Below, piece by piece: positions 56,347 through 64,000 of a DNA stretch of 64,000 bases. Both the position numbers and the translations under genes were made by a program. Under the pieces are notes generated by a model, which was given only the letters and a program-made list of their open reading frames with translations, was not told the origin of the DNA and did not search any database. Every line of letters begins with the position of its first letter. The stretch's first letter is position 1. The DNA is from Planctobacterium marinum (lineage in GTDB: Bacteria; Pseudomonadota; Gammaproteobacteria; Enterobacterales; Alteromonadaceae), in the NCBI RefSeq assembly GCF_020687805.1, contig NZ_JAJEWQ010000003.1, positions 1 through 64,000 on the forward strand, in the 5' to 3' direction.

Positions 56347-56504
56347 AAAAGGATTGTTAATTATTTGTAAAGAATTACAATGCAAGCCAACTACAATAAG
56401 GCCTGCATCAAAAAAGCAAAAAACATAATACAAAGAAAAGATAATATACAAAGAAAAGAAAGTTTCGTGAGTCCGGCCCAGAAGATTGTTAGAGCGAGGT
56501 AGAT

Positions 56505-57698
56505 ATGTTTGATACCAGACACAGTATTACATTGTTATTTAATGCCAATAAAGTTTACGACCGGCAGGTGATTGAAGGTATCGGGCACTATCTACAATCA
56601 TCCAAAGTAGACTGGGACATTTACCTAGAAGAAGACTTTCTCTGTCGCCTTGAAAACATCCAGGACTGGGCGGGTGATGGCATCATTGCTGACTTCGACG
56701 ATATTGATATTCAACGGGCTCTGGAACATAGCGATATTCCCGTAGTGGGGGTTGGCGGTTCATACCAAAATCCGGAGGATTACCCCAAAACCCCTTATAT
56801 CGCTACCGACAATTATGCCATTGTTAAAGCAGCATTCGAGCATTTACGCCACCGAGGCCTGGAGCGCTTCGCCTATTACGGTGTACCCACTGATCAGCAC
56901 CATCGCTGGGCCAATGAACGGGAATTAGCAATCCGTCAAATCACCAAAGAAGAAGGCTACGAATTGCAGTGCTACCGCGGTCATACTACCCACCCGGAAA
57001 CCTGGCAATATTCCATGAACCGGCTAACCGACTGGATTCAAAGCCTGCCAACTCCCATTGGTATCGTGGCAGTAACCGACTCGCGGGCCAGACACGTTTT
57101 GCAGGCCTGTGATCACCTGGGTATTGAAGTGCCGGACCGTATTTCTGTGATTGGGATTGATGATGATGATATCGCCCGGCACCTGAGCCGCATCAGTTTA
57201 AGCTCAGTGACTCAGGGCTGTTTCGAAATGGGTTACCGGGCAGCAAAATTGTTGCACAAACGCCTGAACAATATCGACGTACGTGGCAAAAAAATCATGA
57301 TCCCACCGGTGGGCGTTGCCAGTCGTCAATCCACAGATTTTAAGTCGTTAAAAGATGCGAATGTAATTCAGGCCATGCATTTTATTCGCCAGTACGCCAC
57401 AAAGGGCATAAAGGTCGAACAGGTAACCGATTATGTGGGTATCTCACGCTCTAATCTGGAAAATCGCTTTCAGGCAGAGCGCGGCCACAGTATTCACACC
57501 GAAATTCACAATGAAAAACTCACCAGAGCCTGCAAGATGCTGGAGGAAACCAGTGTATCCCCGGCTGAAATTGCCAATATTTGCGGTTACCCTTCTTTGC
57601 AGTATATGTACGCGGTATTCAAGAAACACTTTAACCAGACACCCAAAAGTTACCGGGAATCCGTTATTAACAGTCAGAAACGGGTGGCCAATTTTTGA
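56505..57698 (+). CDS. xylR: Xylose operon activator XylR (AraC family)
   Basis: 397 residues, close to E. coli XylR (392). The N-terminal two-thirds is a LacI/periplasmic-binding-protein-like sensor (FNANKVYDRQVIEGIGHYLQ ... IPVVGVGGS ... VTDSRARHVLQACDHLGIEVPDRISVIGIDDD), the C-terminal about 100 residues an AraC helix-turn-helix pair (QVTDYVGISRSNLENRFQ ... VSPAEIANICGYPSLQYMYAVFKKHFNQTPKSYR). It should activate xylose genes when xylose binds. Divergent from xylB. Confidence 0.95.
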   Translation: MFDTRHSITLLFNANKVYDRQVIEGIGHYLQSSKVDWDIYLEEDFLCRLENIQDWAGDGIIADFDDIDIQRALEHSDIPVVGVGGSYQNPEDYPKTPYIATDNYAIVKAAFEHLRHRGLERFAYYGVPTDQHHRWANERELAIRQITKEEGYELQCYRGHTTHPETWQYSMNRLTDWIQSLPTPIGIVAVTDSRARHVLQACDHLGIEVPDRISVIGIDDDDIARHLSRISLSSVTQGCFEMGYRAAKLLHKRLNNIDVRGKKIMIPPVGVASRQSTDFKSLKDANVIQAMHFIRQYATKGIKVEQVTDYVGISRSNLENRFQAERGHSIHTEIHNEKLTRACKMLEETSVSPAEIANICGYPSLQYMYAVFKKHFNQTPKSYRESVINSQKRVANF

Positions 57699-57814
57699 GT
57701 GTGTAACAAACCGAGTTCAGGTATTCACCAGGATTATCAACCCCGGCGATCACCTGAATAGGCAACGCCAGTGATTGGCGACTACATGGCAAATGCGAAC
57801 ATAATGCAGTGCAG

Positions 57815-58546
57815 TTAAGCGGCTTGCAGCAAACACCAACTGTACAGCAGTGACGCCTGAACACGGAAATGTACCGCAATCTTTGTGCCTACCCCGTAGC
57901 CCGCTGCCAGCGACTCTGTCACTTCAAATTGCAAGAGTTCCCGGTCAGCTTCGATGCCTGTCAGGTTCACCGCACTAAAATCAAAAAAGCGACGCACACT
58001 GGGATACAGGGCTTTGTAAATTGCCTCCTTTGCAGAAAAAACCGCGGTAAACAGGACATTGTCCGCCAAAGCGCTGAATTGACGCATCAGCAGGGACTCC
58101 TGCTGATTGACAATAGAAATGCGGATTTCCTCAACGGTTTTTACCGCCATGATGTTTTCTACATCAACTCCCACTCCCTGAAAAAGGGTATCCGGAGCAG
58201 TGATACAACAGGCGACCGCATCAGCGTGACTGATTGACCCCACCACGCCTTTTGGCCATTGTGGACAACGCATTTCATCGTTAACAATGTCAAACCCCCG
58301 CACGCCCATTAAAGCCAGGTTATGCCCGGCCAGAATGCGGCCTGCCAGAAACTCTGATTGCCTTTTTGTCACCGAGCGACGGATATCTTCAGGGAAATAT
58401 ATCTCATGAGAGTGAAACAACTGCTCGCTAAACTCACCTTGCCCGAACCTGGCTCCTATCCCTGTTACCCCCTGGGGTAATATTGCGGGAAATGGCTGTG
58501 GCCTCAGAAAGTCAGTGGTCGGCAGGGTGATGTGCGGGGAATTCAT
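57815..58546 (-). CDS. 4'-phosphopantetheinyl transferase (EntD/Sfp-like)
   Basis: 243 residues. The PPTase magnesium and catalytic motifs are present: GVDVE (D128, E130) and FSAKEAIYKALYP (E174, K178), with the N-terminal basic region RQSEFLAGR. It loads the phosphopantetheine arm of CoA onto carrier proteins of secondary-metabolite or siderophore synthases; those synthases are not in this window. Stand-alone gene, convergent with xylR. Confidence 0.9.
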   Translation of the reverse strand: MNSPHITLPTTDFLRPQPFPAILPQGVTGIGARFGQGEFSEQLFHSHEIYFPEDIRRSVTKRQSEFLAGRILAGHNLALMGVRGFDIVNDEMRCPQWPKGVVGSISHADAVACCITAPDTLFQGVGVDVENIMAVKTVEEIRISIVNQQESLLMRQFSALADNVLFTAVFSAKEAIYKALYPSVRRFFDFSAVNLTGIEADRELLQFEVTESLAAGYGVGTKIAVHFRVQASLLYSWCLLQAA

Positions 58547-58762
58547 TGTATCCTTGCAGAATCAGATGATGTGCTCAACAGGCAAATTGTCGATTGCACA
58601 AATTGTTTATTGCATAGTTAGCGCGCATTTATAGCAATTTTTTACCGATAAGAACAATTTTCAGTTTCTTGGCGGGTTACAAACTTTTAATGTTTACTAT
58701 TTGACCAAAATAAGTTTTTGGTTTATTTTTTACCCCAACTCTGTTTTCGGTAGAGGCGAAGT

Positions 58763-58975
58763 ATGTCTTCTTTTATTGTGAGTTATGAACTAAATTCAGA
58801 ACAAAGCGACTGCACCGAATTGCACAATCGCATCAAATCTTATATTGCCTATTACCATTGCCTGAACTGTACCTGGATCATCAAGTCAGAATTTAGCGTC
58901 GAACAAATTCGCGAACACCTGCTGGCGGCACTGCATAAAAACGACCGATTGCTGGTGGCTAAGATTCAGGCATAG
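58763..58975 (+). CDS. Small Cas2-like ferredoxin-fold protein
   Basis: 70 residues. The beginning SSFIVSYELNSEQ, the central TWIIKSEFSVEQIREHL and the end KNDRLLVAKIQA follow the pattern of small orphan Cas2-like proteins (SinR-like), which share the ferredoxin fold with Cas2 and VapD ribonucleases. No cas genes or CRISPR repeats occur nearby, so a CRISPR role is unlikely. It has an upstream A/T-rich region of about 200 bases that may hold its promoter; convergent with the TPR gene. Confidence 0.6.
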   Translation: MSSFIVSYELNSEQSDCTELHNRIKSYIAYYHCLNCTWIIKSEFSVEQIREHLLAALHKNDRLLVAKIQA

Positions 58976-59001
58976 GGGCGATGCCGGGCTCAGGCTTCCA
59001 T

Positions 59002-60663
59002 TTACTGTAAACTGGTAGAGAGTAAATCCAGTTCATTGATCTCACCAATTTGCTGCCGATAATAACTAAATTCTTTTTGCTGCTCGTTATCCAGGTCAGA
59101 TTTTCTCAGTAAGATAATTGCATTGTTGATCGTGCGTTTTTCATCATTATTCAGGGTTTCCCGCTCACTCATAGACATGCCCACTTTCATGATATTCATT
59201 GCCAACGCGGTATTCTTCGGCGACAAACGAAATGCCTGAGACAGCATCGCAATGGCCTGATTGTACTTTTCCTGGCTGTGGTAGGAAGCCGCCATCGCAG
59301 TTAACTCTTTGGGGGTAAAATGGATACTGCTGCGTTCATCAGTTTCCTGCTCAATATATTTGTTGAGGATCTGACCTGAGAAGGAATCGTTTTCCACCAA
59401 CACCTCCGATTCTGCCAACAAACGCAGGCAACCCTCTCTGTCTCCGGCTTCATGCCTGGCTTTGATCAAATCAAAATTCAAATCCAGGTTGTTCGACTCT
59501 TCCGGCTCGATGTTTTCCAGCACTTTTTCAGCTTTGCGTTTGTCTCCCTGAGCGCACAAAATTCTGGCATTAATAACGTCTATCGCGACTTTTAACAGAC
59601 GATATAACTTCGGATTGGTGCTCAGTTGCGTAAGCTGCTTTTGCGCCTTGTGCAACCAACTATTGCATTCATCATCCTTAAGACTGTTGGCTAAATCAAT
59701 GTAGGAACGGATCACGTTGAGTGTCAGTTCCGGTGAATCATGAATGCTGTTTTTGGCATACTTTGCCATATTGATGGTGGCTTCCAGTTGCCCTACTCTG
59801 TCGTGATTTAGCCTGGCTAAATCCCAACTGCGCTTGTTGCGCTCAATGTTTCTGGGCGCCAGTTTTGCCGCTTCAATAATTTCGGTATAAGCCTGTTCAT
59901 AGTCGCCTTTTTCCACATAATGTTGCGCCAGCAAATCGTGAATCGCACAGCGGCTGTCCTCCCGGAGTTTGAGCTTATCCACCAACTCCTGTGCCTGCTG
60001 ATACTTTTCCTGTTTTAGCAAGCTTCTGGCAAGACCAATATAAACCCAGTTGTATTTATATTTAGCGAGCACCGCATTGAAATGCTTTTCCGCGTCGGCG
60101 TACTCCGACAGAGCAAACAGGCAGTTGCCTTTAATACGATGCAATCTGGGATGAAACTCTTTTAGCTCACTCAGCGCCAACAGCCGATCTGAATAATAAA
60201 TGGCTCTGGAATAGTCCATTTGATCGGCAAAATACAGTGGCCTATGCAGCTTTTCTTTGACGCTCAATAAAAAATCCAGGCGTCTGTTAACACTTTTAAT
60301 ATCGAAGGGCTTCAACCAAAAATCATCGGGCTGCATTTCTACTACACTGTGCACCAAACCTTTTTCGGTATCTGCGCTTAAAAACACCACTATGGTCTGG
60401 TTGGTTACATAGCCTTTAAACTTTAGCTCTTCCAGCAGGTGAAATCCGTCTTTATCGCGACTCAGGTTGAACGACACAAACACTAAATCAAAAGGCTCAG
60501 TGCGAAATGCCGACAAGGCCTCAAACGCATTCGAACACAGCACCACACTTCTGACACCGGCCTGCAACAACACAGACTTGAGCGAATCTCGAATAATAGC
60601 TTGCTGATCAATCACGATGGCGCTGGCTTCGTTGATTGATTTAGGCGCGGGGATTTCAAACAT
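59002..60663 (-). CDS. Pseudo-receiver domain protein with TPR repeats
   Basis: 553 residues. Residues about 13-135 form a receiver-like domain (VIDQQAIIRDSLKSVLLQAG; FLSADTEK; LKPFD with K118), but the phosphoacceptor position is Ser64 (DLVFVSFNL) rather than Asp. The rest is a superhelix of about eight TPR-type repeats (LHRIKGNCLFALSEYADAEKHFNAVLAKY and similar). It has no output domain for DNA binding. Likely a scaffold that works by protein contacts without phosphorylation. No partner gene is evident. Confidence 0.82.
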   Translation of the reverse strand: MFEIPAPKSINEASAIVIDQQAIIRDSLKSVLLQAGVRSVVLCSNAFEALSAFRTEPFDLVFVSFNLSRDKDGFHLLEELKFKGYVTNQTIVVFLSADTEKGLVHSVVEMQPDDFWLKPFDIKSVNRRLDFLLSVKEKLHRPLYFADQMDYSRAIYYSDRLLALSELKEFHPRLHRIKGNCLFALSEYADAEKHFNAVLAKYKYNWVYIGLARSLLKQEKYQQAQELVDKLKLREDSRCAIHDLLAQHYVEKGDYEQAYTEIIEAAKLAPRNIERNKRSWDLARLNHDRVGQLEATINMAKYAKNSIHDSPELTLNVIRSYIDLANSLKDDECNSWLHKAQKQLTQLSTNPKLYRLLKVAIDVINARILCAQGDKRKAEKVLENIEPEESNNLDLNFDLIKARHEAGDREGCLRLLAESEVLVENDSFSGQILNKYIEQETDERSSIHFTPKELTAMAASYHSQEKYNQAIAMLSQAFRLSPKNTALAMNIMKVGMSMSERETLNNDEKRTINNAIILLRKSDLDNEQQKEFSYYRQQIGEINELDLLSTSLQ

Positions 60664-60901
60664 CTAATAAACCCTGAAATTGGTGCCAATTAGCGAACAT
60701 GAGTGAACTTAAGCGATAAAGGCCTGACACCAAACTTCACAAATATTGCCTTTATCTACCCCGATATTAAAACAAAACCACGGCCTGCAAACAGCCTGTT
60801 TATTTCTGATTTATTTCTACCATTAACAAGACAAAGATGTTGTCCCGATCTTGAGAAAAATGTTTTCCTTAACTAAAATTTTAGCTACTCAGTAGCTCGA
60901 G

Positions 60902-61675
60902 ATGATGTGTATGCGGCAACGGCTGCCTCTACTTTTATGCTTCATATTTTCCTTGTGCTCACAGGCAGAAACGCTGCGCTTTGCCACAGATTCCTGGTGC
61001 CCTTACATCTGTGATCCTCAGTCACCACGACCTGGCATTTTGGTGGAAGCCACCAGTGAAATTTTGCTCTCCACCCGGTATCAGCCTGAATATATCCGTA
61101 TCAACTGGGCGCAATCAATCAAACAGGTACGCAGTGGCCAACTGGATGCACTGATGGGCACCTATATCTCTGATGCGCCGGATTTCATCTTTGGCAACAC
61201 GGCCTTTATGCAGTCGCAGATGTGTTTTTTTGTGCCACAAACTGATACCTGGCAATACCGCAATCTGCTCGATTTGGACAACCGCCGAATCGCCATCATG
61301 AATGGCTACAGCTATGGCGCACTCATGGACAGTTACATTCTCAACAATGAAAACAGTGGCGAGCAGAACATTATGCGGGTCAGCGGTGATGAAGACCTAA
61401 AACGACGCTTAACCCTGCTAAATCGCGGCCGTATCAACACCATTATTGAAGACAAACGGGTGTTTTCATACTTCGTTTCCCAATCAGGGCTTGGCTCGCA
61501 ATTTAACACAGCCGGATGCCTGAAACCGGAAGCGGTACACATTGGGTTTTCCCCCAACCTTGAAAGCTCGTTGCAGCAAGCCGCAATACTGGAAGAAGGT
61601 ATCAAACAACTGGAAAAAAGCGGCCGTCTGGAGCAAATCATTCAGTCGTATCTCACAGTACATCAGGCATTTTAG
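60902..61675 (+). CDS. Periplasmic solute-binding protein-like (SBP_bac_3 family)
   Basis: 257 residues (starts at 60902, 60905 or 60911 are all possible). Signal peptide PLLLCFIFSLCSQA, then the family strand ETLRFATDSWCPYICDP and PGILVEATSEILL; the segment VRSGQLDALMGTYISDAPDFIFG is typical. No transporter is adjacent; an orphan binding protein. Separated from the divergent TPR gene by 238 bases without a gene. Confidence 0.78.
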   Translation: MMCMRQRLPLLLCFIFSLCSQAETLRFATDSWCPYICDPQSPRPGILVEATSEILLSTRYQPEYIRINWAQSIKQVRSGQLDALMGTYISDAPDFIFGNTAFMQSQMCFFVPQTDTWQYRNLLDLDNRRIAIMNGYSYGALMDSYILNNENSGEQNIMRVSGDEDLKRRLTLLNRGRINTIIEDKRVFSYFVSQSGLGSQFNTAGCLKPEAVHIGFSPNLESSLQQAAILEEGIKQLEKSGRLEQIIQSYLTVHQAF

Positions 61676-61818
61676 TCATCTTTGTGGGTAGGCTTCGCTT
61701 TCTTTGCAATACCAGGCTGCCGTTTTGGCCAGCCTGCATGAGTTTACATCTGCTGATTTGTCTATAACATGCCCACTGAAATTAACATTACATGCGCAGT
61801 AACAGCAGAGGAACATTG

Positions 61819-63120
61819 ATGAATCTTCAGGCCAACAAAAACAGGGAATATCTCAGAACAACACTGCTTTTTATCAGCATTTTGGTTTTGACCTTTTCAG
61901 GCATTGCCAGTGCCAAAGATCTCGATAAAACCCTGTTGTTAAACCTCAATATCGTAGATGTTGAAAACTCAGTATTGCTAAAAAAGCACTCGGTATTAAT
62001 TGCCGGTGACAAAATACTTGCCATAAGTGACGACCCTAAAGAATTCGCACAGCAAGCCACAACCACCATTGATTTGGCGGGTTATTATGCCCTGCCAGGT
62101 TTGTTTGATATGCATGTGCATCTGGCAACCTCCCCGTCCTCTTACGACAATATTGAAGACGTTAAAAAACGGCTGAGCTTTTTAGCAAAAAAAGGGGTAA
62201 CCGGCGTAAGAGACATGGCAGGAGATGTCAGACAGCTGAGCTATTTATCCCGTCAGGCCATGCTGGATGAAATCACCGCCCCCGATATCTATTATTCCGC
62301 GTTAATTTCAGGCGAATCATTCTTCTCAGATCCCAGAACACATGCATCAGCGAAAGGACTCATTCCAGGTCAGGTGCCCTGGATGCGGCAAGTTACAGAC
62401 AGCAGTGATTTTCAGGCCGTGGTGGCAGAGGCAGCCGGTACAGGTGCATCAGGTCTGAAGCTTTATGGCGACCTGACCGGAGAACAGACCCGTCAGGTAA
62501 TCCGTGCGGCACAAAAAATCGGACTGCCCACCTGGGGACACGCCGCAGTTATTCCGGTAAAACCGCGAGAACTGGTCGATGCGGGTATTTCCAGTGTGTC
62601 TCATGCCAGTTTGCTTGCCTGGAGTTCCAACAATCAACAACCGACAGCAGCAACAGCACGTTATAGCGATTTTGAAATCGATTTACAAAACCCTGTGTTT
62701 AATAGTGTACTGGACGACATGGCAGCTAAAAACATCTACCTGGATGCCACCATCACCACCTTTGCAGACCACAATTCAGAATTTGTTTACAGCAATGGGA
62801 TAAAAGCGGCAAAAGCCGCATTTCAGAAAGGTGTGCCCTTTGTTGTAGGGACAGACAACCGCTTAAACTACTGGGCAGACTATCCTTCGCTGATTGACGA
62901 AATGCTATTCCTGCAGTCTGAAATCGGCCTCTCTGCGATGCAAGTCATACAGGCCGCCACGCTCAATTCAGCAAAACTGTTAAACATTGATACCCAGTCA
63001 GGCTCAATTGCACCCGGTAAAAAAGCGAACTTAGTCATAGTACAAGATAACCCTGTTACCGATCTGGCAACACTGAAAAAGGTAAAAATGACCTTTAAAA
63101 ACGGCAAGTTGATTGATTAA
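61819..63120 (+). CDS. Exported metal-dependent amidohydrolase
   Basis: 433 residues from ATG 61819 (GAGG seven bases upstream; an earlier start at 61792 is less likely). A signal peptide (TTLLFISILVLTFSGIASA) is present. Metal ligands of the amidohydrolase superfamily: H99 and H101 in FDMHVH, a Lys in GLKLYGDL, His in PTWGHAAV and SVSHASLL, Asp in VGTDNRLNYW; C-terminal GSIAPGKKANLVIVQDNP is typical. Related enzymes hydrolyse dipeptides or imidazolones. Substrate unknown. Confidence 0.88.
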   Translation: MNLQANKNREYLRTTLLFISILVLTFSGIASAKDLDKTLLLNLNIVDVENSVLLKKHSVLIAGDKILAISDDPKEFAQQATTTIDLAGYYALPGLFDMHVHLATSPSSYDNIEDVKKRLSFLAKKGVTGVRDMAGDVRQLSYLSRQAMLDEITAPDIYYSALISGESFFSDPRTHASAKGLIPGQVPWMRQVTDSSDFQAVVAEAAGTGASGLKLYGDLTGEQTRQVIRAAQKIGLPTWGHAAVIPVKPRELVDAGISSVSHASLLAWSSNNQQPTAATARYSDFEIDLQNPVFNSVLDDMAAKNIYLDATITTFADHNSEFVYSNGIKAAKAAFQKGVPFVVGTDNRLNYWADYPSLIDEMLFLQSEIGLSAMQVIQAATLNSAKLLNIDTQSGSIAPGKKANLVIVQDNPVTDLATLKKVKMTFKNGKLID

Positions 63121-63312
63121 AGGGGGTTGAGACAAGTGCTCAAGATTTGTTTAAGGGATTTTGAGCTTTTGCGAATCAAATCACATGACAACATAGTGTG
63201 TTTCTACCGCTTACAGGACACCAAAAAGCGTTGTTTAACTCAACTTTTTAAAGTGGAAATAACCGTTGGAATGAGTTCCAACCGTTTTGAAAGGGTGTCT
63301 TAGAAGAGAAGT

Positions 63313-63344
63313 TGGTCGGTGTGAGAGGATTTGAACCTCCGACC
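63313..63344 (-). tRNA. 3'-end fragment of a tRNA-Pro gene
   Basis: Read on the minus strand, 32 bases give the end of the variable loop, a complete T-arm (GGAGG-TTCAAAT-CCTCT), the 3' acceptor strand CACACCG, the discriminator A and an encoded CCA, as in bacterial proline tRNAs. The D-arm, anticodon arm and 5' acceptor strand are absent; the sequence beyond 63345 is an IS66-type end. It is therefore a truncated or interrupted gene, not a working tRNA. The 63121-63312 stretch before it holds only an inverted repeat (GTTGGAA/TTCCAAC, 63265-63282). Confidence 0.75.
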
Positions 63345-63691
63345 GTGAGCGTCCGGGGAATTACGTCTAAACGGGTTTAGTTTCGTTTGGTAAGATCTCC
63401 CACGGCAGGAGATCTACCAGATCGTGACCTGAATTTCTCTTTGGTAACTCTTCAAACAGCAGATTCAGGTAGTCGAACGGTACCAGACCGTTGGCTTTGG
63501 CAGTTTCAATGATGCTGTAGAGTGTTGCACTGGCTTTGGCACCACTGGCAGTGTTGCTGAACAGCCAGTTTTTCCCACTGATTGAGGCTGTAGTTGAATG
63601 CTTCCCCCACTTTGGATTTAGGCGGCACCTGCAGTGATGACTTCTCCAGCTAGGTGTTTATCGGCAGGTGTATTTGGCCGGACGTTTTCAC
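63345..63691. mobile_element. Internally deleted IS66-family element
   Basis: The left end GTGAGCGTCCGGGGAA resembles the IS66-family terminal repeat (GTAAGCGTCCGG type). It directly abuts the tRNA-Pro fragment. The transposase relic lies inside, and a degenerate inverted copy of the end (CCGGACGTTTTCAC, 63678-63691) may mark the other terminus. No matching 8-base target duplication is seen. The right border is uncertain. Confidence 0.6.
63367..63649 (-). pseudogene. IS66 transposase C-terminal relic
   Basis: Reading leftwards, one frame gives LEKSSLQVPPKSKVGEAF and NYSLNQWEKL, then at about 63565-63577 the IS66 sequence jumps in another frame to GKNWLFSNTASGAKASATLY ... LVPFDYLNLLFEELP ... 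DLLPWEIL and stops at 63367. About 30 residues normally between these blocks (including the last catalytic Glu region) are missing. A stop (TAG, 63650-63652) precedes the first block. Not functional. Confidence 0.8.
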
Positions 63692-63853
63692 CCGATCTCT
63701 TATTCGGGTCATTCGAACACCTAAATTCCGTTTTTAGCAAAGCTCTTTCAGGTTAATAACCACCTTGAATGGATATCTAAAGAATGATTTAAAATGCCAT
63801 GAACTACCAGTGTCTACCAACACAATATTCTCATTTCTGTAATTAGAGGGTCG

Positions 63854-64000
63854 CTAACCAGGCCTCATAGATTTAAGTTCGTCAAGAACTGCAATAGCCT
63901 TCAACTTATTTTTCATATGTTCGGAGTCAATTGGGTTTCGGTCGACTTTCAACGACTCTTGCATCCCTGACAAAAAATCGCTCCTGTCCTCTGGCCTTTC
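63854..64000 (-). CDS. C-terminal 48 residues of an unknown gene
   Basis: An open frame enters from the right edge and ends at TAG 63854. It is hydrophilic and helical (SEHMKNKLKAIAVLDELKSM). I do not recognise it. The 162 bases between it and the IS66 relic show no gene. It may belong to the accessory material beyond the tRNA-Pro fragment. Confidence 0.45.
   Translation of the reverse strand, partial: ERPEDRSDFLSGMQESLKVDRNPIDSEHMKNKLKAIAVLDELKSMRPG

Noticed and set aside
58763-58975. Type I/II CRISPR locus indicated by a Cas2-like gene
   Set aside because: No repeat-spacer array and no other cas gene can be seen anywhere in the window.
63337-63699. Eight-base target-site duplication flanking the IS66 relic
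   Set aside because: CTCCGACC on the left and CCGATCTC on the right do not match, so borders or later rearrangement remain unclear.

Overview
The window looks like chromosome of a marine gammaproteobacterium of the Alteromonadales (Alteromonas/Paraglaciecola/Aliiglaciecola-like). This is inferred from the moderate GC, the gene families (TonB receptor + SapC + JmjC-like cupin + tryptophan-halogenase homologue, COG3014/LpoB lipoproteins, TIGR02647 protein) and a xylose/xylan locus with a sugar-specific TonB receptor. No rRNA, intact tRNA, CRISPR array or prophage is visible. Most of the window is dense, intact, operon-organised chromosome; only the last ~700 bases look like mobile-element debris.

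Left part (1-13 kb). A large secreted zinc metallopeptidase runs off the left edge. Next comes an envelope cluster on the minus strand: COG3014 lipoprotein, LpoB-type penicillin-binding-protein activator (carrying a frameshift), an unknown exported protein and a FlgT/CsgG-like exported protein. It has a clear sigma70 promoter, an internal terminator and an end terminator. A NadD-like nucleotidyltransferase, a solitary periplasmic binding protein, and a phenylalanine hydroxylase/FMN-reductase operon preceded by a TyrR/PhhR-like box follow on the plus strand.

12.8-24 kb is one tightly packed nine-gene minus-strand unit: Tat-exported TldD-like protease, TldE-like partner without signal, Tat-exported DUF4159 protein, MoxR AAA+ ATPase, DUF58 protein, BatA-like membrane protein, a DUF4175-type protein with a long histidine-rich stretch, a further membrane protein and a GIY-YIG protein. 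Four of the junctions have stop/start overlaps of 1 or 4 bases. This is the best candidate here for a poorly described multi-protein system (chaperone plus metallopeptidase at the cell envelope).

24-40 kb holds separate small units: a DUF2306 membrane protein, a membrane-anchored AraC regulator, a LysR/SRPBCC divergent pair, a DJ-1-like protein with a two-component system next to a LolD/FtsX-type ABC exporter, an MFS exporter with divergent LysR, and an ACR3 arsenite transporter.

40-58 kb is a pentose (xylose/xylan) utilisation region: PhyH dioxygenase; halogenase homologue, cupin and SapC protein downstream of a TonB receptor; oxidoreductase, sugar symporter and GH26-like lipoprotein; GH43 xylosidase; xylA, xylB and the AraC-type activator xylR. 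Three promoters (TonB receptor, xylA, xylB) share the same architecture: a TCGTAAT element overlapping the -35 with a -10-like hexamer exactly 17 bases further on. This suggests one XylR regulon that includes the receptor cluster.

58-63 kb has a phosphopantetheinyl transferase, a small Cas2-like protein, a pseudo-receiver/TPR protein, a periplasmic binding protein and an exported amidohydrolase. The right end contains a 32-base tRNA-Pro 3' end directly abutting an IS66-type terminus and an internally deleted IS66 transposase relic, then the tail of an unknown gene.
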